Of a stretch of 64,000 nt of DNA, positions 56,195 through 64,000 are shown piece after piece. Within the stretch, counting starts at the first letter, position 1; each line of letters begins with the position of its first letter. The notes beneath the pieces were generated by a model. The model did not search any database. It saw only the letters and a program-made list of their open reading frames with translations, and had not been told where the DNA came from. The DNA is from Fomitopsis serialis. Taxonomy: Eukaryota > Basidiomycota > Agaricomycetes > Polyporales > Fomitopsidaceae. The DNA lies in assembly GCF_022376445.1 (NCBI RefSeq), contig NW_025955116.1, positions 1-64,000 of the forward strand, written 5' to 3'. The position numbers were made by a program, and so were the translations under genes.

Positions 56195-56692
56195 AGTACG
56201 TTGGCTTCTTCCGCGCCGACGTCAATAAGAGCAAGGTGCATAGCACCAAGCTCGAAGAAGACGGTCTAGTATATTGCGGATACAAGAACACGATGGATTT
56301 TTCACACTTCCCTCCTCCCCCCATCCAGCGACGTGCCGCATGTCGCGTCGTCATTGAGGTGCCGTCGGACAGCGAAGACGATGAGGCGCGTAGTAACGGG
56401 GCGTCCAGTTCGAGCACGGTCACGGTGAGTACTGAGTATTCGCAAAGGACCATCTTCTAACACCTTACAGCCTACCGTCGCAAAACGCGCCGCTCGGCAG
56501 ACGACCCTGTCCCTCGTACCAGCAAGCGGTGCAAGAAGGACAAGGAGGACGGTGGGCGGGTGAGCGACGCCCGGAAAGAGAAAGCGAAGCAGAGGGCAGG
56601 CAAGGCGGAGGGCAAAGGGGACAGTGGGCGGCCAGCACGTCCCACTGCAGGGAAGTCGAAAAGTCGCAGGCGGGGAGCGCAGCCTAGGTAGA
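56195..56692 (+). pseudogene. Fragment of a small basic hypothetical protein
   Basis: After an acceptor-like TTCAG at 56194, the reading YVGFFRADVNKSKVHSTKLE continues with EDGLVYCGYKN, RRAACRVVIEVPSDSEDDEA and SSSSTVT up to a GTGAGT donor. After the next acceptor (TTACAG, about 56470) the reading PTVAKRAARQTTLSLVP needs a one-base slip to enter a long Lys/Arg-rich tail (RCKKDKEDGGR, KEKAKQRAGKAEGKG). The start is not found. Function unknown; a nuclear protein is suggested by composition only. Confidence 0.35.
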
Positions 56693-56930
56693 GTGTAGGC
56701 AACGTTGAGTAACCAATCTATTGTATGCCCTCTCCTTCATGCCCACACACCCTCATCGGTCTGCCCGCTCGCTTGCGCCCTCGCTCTGACTCTGCCGCCC
56801 TTGCCTGACGTCCCTCTCGCCCTGTCTGCCCTCTGTCTCGCGTCATCTCACTCGCCGTCTGTCTCTCTCGCCCTCTCACTCGCCCTCTCGGTCGCCCTTC
56901 GGCTCGGTCGCGGCCGTCCACATACTTATA
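56693..56930. other. Low-complexity pyrimidine-rich spacer
   Basis: CTCTCGCCCTCTC-type repeats dominate 56800-56910. No gene. Confidence 0.5.
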
Positions 56931-58625
56931 CTTCCACTAGCACCGGGCACACCGGCGTCCCTGGTACCCACGGTCCCATTGCGCAGTACCACGAACACTC
57001 AAGGTACTATTCCGCCATCAAGCCCTGGCCGAACAAGATCGTGGAGAACGGCCTGCCGATTGAGATGCCGGTGTACAAGGAGTCTCTGGAAACTGTCTTG
57101 TGAGTTCCCATTCGGGCTTATGAGCTGTGCGATTGTTGACCGCGATGCAGACGTATGCCCGGCAAGGTGATGCGTCCATGATACTCGTCAACGACGATGG
57201 TCTCAGGGTGAGTTCCGACGTACGCTTGCTGTGCGGGTCGCTGATGCCTGCGTGACAGTTGCTCTCGGTCGAGGAGCGTGACACACGCATAGCATTCTAC
57301 GCCAACCACGGCATTGGCTGGGTCGCGCGGCCGAAGCTTGATGATGCGCCGGACGGTTCCAGCGTGCGGGTCGGTTCAAGAAAGCCTCGAACATGAACTA
57401 CGGTTTGAGGCTCTCACTCATTGCGGAGACGAGCGCGGCCCCAGAAGAGGACTCACTCGGTCATGAGGCAGAGCAGTGTTACGGCATGCAGTACCAGCAC
57501 TGGGACGGCAGTAACGCCAGCGTCGTCGGCTTCGAGGACGACGAGAAGATGAACTCGGAAGGGAGCACGCGCTGCAGATTGCCATCAACAAGGTGTACAA
57601 GTCGAGCGGCCGCAAGTTCCGCCCCTGGGCCGCTAACGGACGTGGGGACGTGCGTGCCGTGTTGGCGAGATCATCCTGATCGTCAACTCGGACATGTCGG
57701 TGTCATCCAGCACGAGTCGGACATCATGCAGGTCGCGCATCACTGCTTCGCGTACTTCACCGGCGTATCAACAAATGTATCTCGTACGCATGCGCGAACG
57801 TGCACGCGTACGGCGAGGTCGCGCCGTTCGTCGGGCACAACGTGTTCCTCTGCTGGAGGGCCGTCCAGGACGCCGGTTCATTCAAGACCATGCGGACAAG
57901 ATCCTGTAACGAACTGCCAATCAACCCCATAGCTCGGTGGTGTGGCGCCAGGGCCCAATCGCGAGGGAGATCCACTCGTTCCTCTGGTCGCGCTGCTGCA
58001 CTACAAGTTCTCGATGATGTCGTACATGTTCTCGTACTACGGTATCGCGTGTTCGATCACGATCAGTGTCATCAACTACATCTGCCTCGGCTTCGAGCTT
58101 CCCGTTGACGGCTACTACATGCACTCGGTTCGAGATTTGGCTGGCGACGACGGTAGTCTTCATCGGCTCCGGCGGCTACACTCTACTCCAGTACCGTCTG
58201 GGTGAGGAACCGCTGATCAAGTCTTTCCTCATCAACGTTATGTGGATTCCATACTTGTAAGTCCATAGTGATTGTGTCGTGGCTGAGGACTGACGTATTG
58301 TGCAGCTTCTTCTTTGGTGGTCTGTCGATCCCTGTCAGCCAGGCGATTATCGCCCACCTGTTCTCACACAACATCTCATGGGGTGCGAAGAAGGAGGTCA
58401 AGCGGTCGATCTTCTTCGAGGACATCCCGAAGATCCTCAAGAGGTTCTGGGTACCGTGGACGATCTGCATTGTGCTCACGGCGGGCCTGATCATCCTGTC
58501 GACGTCATTAGTGCCCGTGCAGTGGCGCATCGACGGGTCAGCATGGGCTGTCATCCTCCTGTTGTCAATCCTGATCGGTCTGCAGTGGAAAGAAGCATGC
58601 GCGCTGCATCACGGTATGTACTTGC
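56931..58625 (+). pseudogene. Membrane glycosyltransferase family 2 pseudogene
   Basis: This is a fungal GT2 (chitin/hyaluronan-synthase-like) membrane enzyme that transfers sugars from nucleotide donors. Blocks in order: KPWPNKIVENGLPIEMPVYK, TYARQGDASMILVNDDGLR (donor-binding NDDG), FYANHGIGWVARPKLDDAPD, GRFKKASNMNYGL, SSGRKFRPWAANGR, GEIILIVNSD (D of the DxD region), VIQHESDIMQVAHH, GEVAPFVGHNVFLCW, then membrane parts FSMMSYMFSYYGIACSITIS, FELPVDGYYMHS, EIWLATTVVFIGSGGYT, GGLSIPVSQAIIAHLFSHNI, FWVPWTICIVLTAGLIILST and WAVILLLSILIG. These lie in different frames, with breaks near 57357, 57560, 57625, 57700 and 58130. The segments after NSD (rest of the acceptor loop) and between FLCW and the membrane part (including the QxxRW region) are missing. 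At least one break (near 57352, GGTTCC) fits loss of one T. Non-functional. Confidence 0.85.
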
Positions 58626-58689
58626 GTTGTCCGACTCACCGTGCGCCGCAGAGATCATCTCCGCCGGGATGCGGGGCTCTTGTTGAACT

Positions 58690-59197
58690 TCCGACTTTCC
58701 AGTGTTATCTTATCTTATCAGTTACGTACATATATGGACTTGTGTTCTGCGATGTAGTATTACATACATTCTTTTGATGGACTCTGTCTGGACTCATCTT
58801 GTGACTCACTCCAGACCGATCTACACTGTTCCAGACTTATTCTGGATCATTCCACTCCCTTCCGGCATGTTCCATGACCTTCCAGTACATTCCTTGATCA
58901 CATGGATGCTTATGCATATCCCTATCTCTGGAGTTAAGGCTTACTCATTTCCCTAAAACTCGGACTTAGTGATTACTGATCTGCTTACTGATGTAGCATG
59001 TGATCAGTCCCAGACATGTATATATACTGGGGTGATTCCCCCTAATGGATAACGATCTCTCCTCTTTTCTGCCTGCCTAGCATCAGAGTCTTCCCTCTGG
59101 GATAGGTCTGTTCACTCCACTCTACTGTCCTTCACTTCCACTGGCCTAACAAGCCCTTCTAAACCTCTTCACTTCAACAGCTCTGTGTTGTACATCA
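58690..59197 (+). mobile_element. Solo LTR, same family as 5007-5569
   Basis: Collinear with the reverse complement of 5007-5569: TATATGGACTTGTGTTCT, TACATACATTC, TTCC-rich middle, TATATATACTGGGGTGATT and ATAACGATCTCTCCTC, then a pyrimidine-rich end near CAGCTCTGTGTTGTACATCA. No coding part of a retroelement follows. End coordinates are approximate; divergence between the two copies is substantial, so insertion is not recent. Confidence 0.6.
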
Positions 59198-60049
59198 GCA
59201 TTGGCTGGGCTCGGTACGTGGCGGTGTTGACATGACCGTAGCGGTGCTCACCTACGCCCACGGTGCCGGACATCCCACGTTCGGGCAGCAGTGGTGAATG
59301 GGATAGGATTGGGACTGAGAGGGGAGTAGACGGCGGGCAGACAGAGAAATCAAGAGCCACATTCTCTAGGTGAGTGAAGGCTAGACGATGGGCGGAGGTG
59401 CACTGACCATTGTCCAGCTCAAGTATGTCCGGACACAGGGACGTCGACGCGCGCGCAGAGTCATGGGCCGGCTGACCCGTTGTCTCTCCGTGCGCCATCT
59501 TTGCTGTCCCACCTTCTAGCTCGCCCGTTGTCTCACCCGCTCACCCGCTCACCCGCGTGCTCGGCTACGTTCTCTCGCCTGCACTCTTGCGTGCGCCCTC
59601 CCCCTGCTCGGCCGGCTAGTAGCGACCGGCTCACCCACGCAAACAATCACTCATCTGCGCACCCACTTCAAGTTGGCAATGGACCAAGTTTGATGGCCGT
59701 CATGGACCTGTGGACTCGGCATGGATGAGCAATCACTTGTCATGCCAACCACCAGGCACTCATCCACAGAGTGAGTGGCCACGAGCTATGTGTGACTAGA
59801 TACAGTTGCAGGAGCCTCACTACAGATGATTGTATTGTACCGTAGTATTCTTTATTGAATCAGACTTGTGAGGAGTGAAAATGCAAAAGTGAGGGCATAT
59901 AAGTGTATTGGTCATTAGTCAAAGGTAATTGTACTACAAGTAACTGCGCCTCAAGTCAGACATGATGAAATTGATGGCTTCTTGTCTTAACTGCCTCTCA
60001 AGTTAGCCCGACGTCTTGAAGGCCTTTCACGTGACTGATATCTCTTGTA
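59198..60049. other. No gene seen
   Basis: GC-rich to 59650 with CTCACCCGCTCACCCG repeats near 59535-59560, AT-richer after 59730. Short frames only. Confidence 0.4.
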
Positions 60050-60281
60050 ATGCCGCCCAAGACAGATCCGTTTTTCCTGATGTACAATGCGGGCGAGCAT
60101 ACCAAAGGATGCGATGAAGTGGTTGCAGCAATTGGGCAAGGCGATGCAAGTCATGGATATTTATATCCAGGCCGAGCTGAACTTTTGGCATGCTGCCACA
60201 CGAGCGAATGCCGCCGAGTTGGAAGCATGGCAGTGCGGTGAGACTCCAAGGGCCCCGGCCACTGCGTCTGCGCCGAAGTAG
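60050..60281 (+). pseudogene. Small hypothetical protein with a frame slip
   Basis: ATG 60050 opens MPPKTDPFFLMYNAGEHTKG; shifting frame near 60100 continues into KDAMKWLQQLGKAMQVMDIY, FWHAATRANAAELEAWQCG and a Pro/Ala tail ending at 60281. The composite reads like one short helical protein of about 76 residues interrupted by one base. The assignment is tentative and the family unknown. Confidence 0.3.
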
Positions 60282-60548
60282 TGTCCAATGTGGTATCATA
60301 TGAGACTGTCATGTACTGATATGTTAATGTTGTGTTGCTGCACCACTGCGATGTTGATGTTACCGAGTTGTGCCTGTGTTTCCCCGGTCGAACCTACGGA
60401 ATGTCTCGGTGTGGGTTATGCGCATTGGAGCATATTGCGATGAGCAAAGAACATAGATTGGTTATGGACCCGGAAACGTATAGCTACGGAGTGCCAAATT
60501 TCCAGCCATTTCCCGTGCCTAACGACACCCCCCGCCTCCCAGTCCTGC

Positions 60549-60962
60549 TCATTCTCCAGTGCTGTGCCAACCGGCAGAAGGCACATTTGCCCAGCGATGT
60601 ACATTCCGTTGCATAAAATATGCTACACACAACCGCTCTGCAGATGACAGCGGAACCTCATGGGGGAGCCGAGTGCCCGAAAACACTGTCACTGTACCAC
60701 TGTGATAGGGAAGCCTGAGATGCAATGTCGGGAACTGGATGACCTGCTCGCGATCACCCCTGATGGTCATCAAAATGTTGTAGACATTCAGAGGAGTCAT
60801 CTTGTCGCGATGAACCGGGCTTGCGCGGTTTGTCACCACCAAGAGCGCATTGAATGGGTTTTGCCACATATCCACAACGCTGGCCCAGTCTGGATCGCTT
60901 CGCAAGGCTTCAACCAAGGCAATACCGGCATCATATAAATCCCACATAATGGGGTCAAAATG
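60549..60962 (-). pseudogene. Third 2OG-Fe(II)/TET-JBP-type dioxygenase, 5'-truncated
   Basis: The reading HFDPIMWDLYDAGIALVEAL, DMWQNPFNALLVVTNRASPV, HRD, then GTVTVFSGTRLPHEVPL, AERLCVAYFMQRNVHRW to a stop at 60549 contains a complete Fe(II)/2OG core: H 60810-60812 and D 60804-60806 (HRD), distal H 60660-60662 (LPHEVP) and the 2OG-binding R 60633-60635 (AERLC). The spacing and the GTVxxFSGxxLPH signature match the TET/JBP-type family of fungal mobile elements. Upstream (towards higher coordinates) homology stops at about 60962, where CGGCC repeats of the long-TIR element begin, so the N-terminal half is missing or lies beyond the insertion outside this window. The ATG at 60998 lies inside the repeat and is not the native start. 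Confidence 0.75.
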
Positions 60963-62315
60963 TCGGTTTGTTACCCGGCCACCCAACATGAGATTCACCT
61001 ATTGTTGCCCGGCCACCCGACGTCGGCCGACGGTCTGACTCGGCTTTGTTGTCCGGTCGGCCGAGGCATCAAACAATCAAAATCCGCCTGGGCGGCCGAC
61101 AAGGTGCCATTATCCCCCCGGATTATCCAGCAGGTGATGCTTGCATTGTTCCCGGAGCGGCCGACACTGGACAAATGGTATCCTCCCCGGGCGGCCGAGG
61201 GTCAGAAATACCAATCCTGCTGGGTCGGCCGATGGTCATACAATGCAATCCTGTCCGCCCGGCCGACATCAGAAATCTGCATACACAGCGGGTCGGCCGA
61301 CAGGCTGTGTTCACTCAGGAATTGCATCCATAGCAGGTCGGCCGGCCACAGGATTTTGGCTTCTGAGGACAACAGGTTTCCGAGGTCGGGCTTCCCAGAC
61401 TGGGCTTCCGAGCCCGGACATCCGACACCGGACATCCGACACCGGACGCCCGCCACTGGACGCCCGCCACCGGAAGCCCGCCACCGGACATCCCGGGTCA
61501 GGCATCTGGGACCGGGTGACTGTGCTTTTAGGATGCTCTTCAGTGGATTCATTAATCAAGCAGTCCCTATGTGCAGAACAATGTAAATGTGATGCACTGA
61601 TTGATTTCCGAGTATTTCCTTCCCAATCTGGATACCTCCTTCCTAATCCGGACTGGGTAGACCATCCGGATGTGCATAGCTACCACCGGAAGTCTGAAAA
61701 CATTTTTTGAACACTTCCTGTGTACAGGACAGTGCAAATGCACTCTGATTGGCAAAGTGAATGATTTCCGGACACTGCCTGCCAATTCCGGACACCTCCT
61801 TCCTAATCCGGACCGGATGGTTCTGTCCGGCTTCGGACGCCCGCCATCGGACGCCCGACACCGGACGTCCGAGCTCGGAAGTCCAGATTTATTAACTACA
61901 TACTTCATGTGTGCAGAAATCATTTTCCGGTGTGTAAGTGGTCAAGTAATCATTTGCTGAACATTGCCTTCCAAATCCGGACTGTCCGCTTCGGGCGCCC
62001 GAGCTCGGACACCCGACGTCGGACGCCCGAGCTCGGACACCCGACATCGGACACCCGACATCGGACACCCAAGCTCGGAAGCCTGAGAAGTCCGGATTTA
62101 TTGACCACACACTTCCTGTGTGTAGAAATCATTTTCCAGTGTACAAATGCATTCCTGTGGTCAAGGAATTGTTTGCTGACCATCTCCTTCCTAATCCGGA
62201 CCATCCGGATTCGGACACCCGAGCTCGGACACCCGACATCGGACGTCCGAGAGCGGAAGTCCGGATTTATTCAGTAATCACTTCTGTTGTGCAGAAGTTG
62301 TTTTCTGGTGTGTAA
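60963..62315 (+). repeat. Left long terminal inverted repeat with palindromic subrepeats
   Basis: 60963-61345: about a dozen CGGCCGA/CGGCCACC motifs at roughly 30-40 bp spacing. 61370-62275: clusters of TCCGAGCTCGGA, CCCGACATCGGA and CCCGACGTCGGA separated by AT-rich linkers beginning ATTTATT(A/C). From 61748 to 62315 it is matched in reverse complement by 63433-64000, base for base apart from a few differences and a diverged innermost 30 bp. The arm starts exactly where the dioxygenase gene is cut. Frames through it (Ser/Arg/Thr-rich, PDIRHRTP-like) are repetition products. Confidence 0.93.
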
Positions 62316-63432
62316 AAGTGTTTCATTCATAGACTCTAGTATTGAGTTCCTAATGTCTAAGGATCTTTACTTTGGCTACAACATGCAATGCAAGATTTAC
62401 TCACAGGCTTGTTTCCAAACATACTATTCAACTTCTGAAGCCAATATTGTTTGCCCACAATATCTGACTATCTAGAATGTGTTCTTTCAAAGTATCGAGC
62501 AAATCCCCAACAGGAATAGTCTTATTCTTTGAAGCTGAATGCAGGAGCAGAGATAAGGAATTGTGTAGTGTATGGAATATGTGCCATAACATGTTCACTG
62601 CCTGCAGCCAAACTACATTCAAAACAATGTTTGACTATCTAGAATGGGTCATTTACACACAAGGAGTGAGTCTTCCAAAGGAATAGTCTTATTCACCCAA
62701 GCTGAAAGCTAGGCAAAGATAAGAGGAATGTGAGTGCATTGTGAAGCATACAAAACAATGCTACAACATCAATCTTGAAGTTACTGCAACACCACAAGCA
62801 AAATAGCATACACATCACACTACTGTATTACTCCAATGAACTACTCATACTAGAGTCTACATGGTGCTGTTCTTAACAGTCAATGAAAGTGAACTGTCAT
62901 TGACAGCCTGATACACATTGGGTACTACAGGGTCAATATGAAGCACTACACATCCACTTTATGAAGGATTACTGGATTTGGAAGGTTACTCACCATTTAA
63001 GGCAATGCAAACTTTTGTGAACCTTCTCATGCAATAGCCCTCCCATATACCTTGGGTACTACAGGGTCATTATTCCATGTAGCATTATTCTAATACATGA
63101 CTATATTTCATTTTCTTTGTCATGTTACTGATGAACTGTATACCTATTACCTAAGTCCATATTCAAATCACACACACTAACTCATCCATAGTTCTGTTGT
63201 TCCCTCATGACATAGTGTTGCTAGTCTTATATTGACAACAGACAAGGGTACACACTACTGAATCCAGATAGCATCTTGTATCAAGGGAACTACATTACAA
63301 CCTCTGATTCAACAACTCACAGTAGCAGACACACTGGCATGCTGCCAGTAACAGCTCACTGGTAAAAGTCAATAGACAGTCTGAATTGAAAGGACACACA
63401 AGAATGTCACTACATTGACAATAGGAAAGCCA
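62316..63432. mobile_element. Internal region of the long-TIR element, non-coding
   Basis: No gene: the longest frames are about 65 codons with no domains, so this copy is non-autonomous. 62316-62520 matches 19005-19215 (direct), and 62945-63055 matches 44930-45060 (inverted). A short direct duplication of TTGGGTACTACAGGGTCA occurs at 62918-62936 and 63052-63070. Confidence 0.75.
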
Positions 63433-64000
63433 TTACACACCAGAAAGTGATAAACAAACAGCAGAAGTGATTAATGAATAAATCCGGACTTCCGCTCTCG
63501 GACGTCCGATGTCGGGTGTCCGAGCTCGGGTGTCCGAATCCGGATGGTCCGGATTAGGAAGGAGATGGTCAGCAAACAATTCCTTGACCACAGGAATGCA
63601 TTTGTACACTGGAAAATGATTTCTACACACAGGAAGTGTGTGGTCAATAAATCCGGACTTCTCAGGCTTCCGAGCTCGGGTGTCCGATGTCGGGTGTCCG
63701 ATGTCGGGTGTCCGAGCTCGGGCGTCCGACGTCGGGTGTCCGAGCTCGGGCGCCCGAAGCGGACAGTCCGGATTTGGAAGGCAATGTTCAGCAAATGATT
63801 ACTTGACCACTTACACACCGGAAAATGATTTCTGCACACATGAAGTATGTAGTTAATAAATCTGGACTTCCGAGCTCGGACGTCCGGTGTCGGGCGTCCG
63901 ATGGCGGGCGTCCGAAGCCGGACAGAACCATCCGGTCCGGATTAGGAAGGAGGTGTCCGGAATTGGCAGGCAGTGTCCGGAAATCATTCACTTTGCCAAT
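63433..64000 (-). repeat. Right long terminal inverted repeat, cut by window end
   Basis: Reverse complement of 61748-62315 over exactly 568 bp. The same cluster order of TCCGAGCTCGGA-type palindromes is present, with only isolated substitutions outside the innermost 30 bp. The window ends inside this arm. Confidence 0.93.

Noticed and set aside
60963..64000. Open frames of 60-190 codons with Pro-Asp-Ile-Arg/Ser repeats in both inverted arms
   Set aside because: Products of the palindromic subrepeats. They occur in mirrored form in both arms and have no gene context.

Overview
The window looks like a transposon-rich stretch of a basidiomycete (Agaricomycete-type mushroom) genome. The evidence is introns of about 50-60 bp with GT...AG borders, a Plavaka-type transposase, TET/JBP-type dioxygenases, a chromovirus (Ty3/gypsy), a Helitron replicase-helicase, and degraded class 3 lipase and family 2 glycosyltransferase genes of fungal type. 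No tRNA, rRNA or CRISPR array was recognised. Almost everything identifiable is mobile, mobile-associated or broken; no confidently intact housekeeping gene is visible.

Layout. 1-807: AT-rich dispersed repeat, second copy at 44.5-45.8 kb. 0.8-9.1 kb: mostly decayed sequence with a lipase pseudogene (2.66-3.32 kb), an F-box-like gene (-, 3.7-4.7 kb) and a solo LTR (5.0-5.57 kb). 9.1-18.2 kb: LINE RNase H scrap, a large lineage-specific protein gene (-), and a chromovirus pol (-) carrying two in-frame TGA codons and cut off at its 5' side. 18.2-19.0 kb: GC-rich palindromic array, followed by a segment that recurs at 62.3 kb. 19.3-33.8 kb: AT-rich block with a giant Helitron Rep-helicase-protease (-), a spliced accessory gene (-), a small gene (+) and a zinc-finger gene (-). 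34.5-38.0 kb: a 101-bp tandem repeat, then a 159-bp, about 16-copy array whose every unit carries two perfect hairpins, and a 34-bp perfect palindrome. 39.4-44.3 kb: TET/JBP-type DNA dioxygenase gene (+). 45.8-55.8 kb: GC-richer block with a truncated second 2OG-Fe(II) dioxygenase (-), a hypothetical gene (-) and, divergently, a frameshifted Plavaka transposase (+). 56-60 kb: small basic-protein fragment, glycosyltransferase pseudogene, solo LTR. 60.5-64 kb: third, truncated dioxygenase (-) interrupted by an element with very long, near-identical terminal inverted repeats that runs off the window.

Common threads. Three different 2OG-Fe(II) dioxygenase genes, at least two of them of the TET/JBP sort linked in fungi to DNA transposons and 5-methylcytosine oxidation, sit within 22 kb among transposases. 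Two of them are cut exactly where AT-rich or GC-palindromic mobile sequence begins. The premature stops in pol fit CpG deamination, so cytosine methylation is probably active here. Many genes are interrupted by single-base losses in short homopolymers, although the 7.7-kb Helitron frame is open throughout; this is either decay or an assembly artefact.
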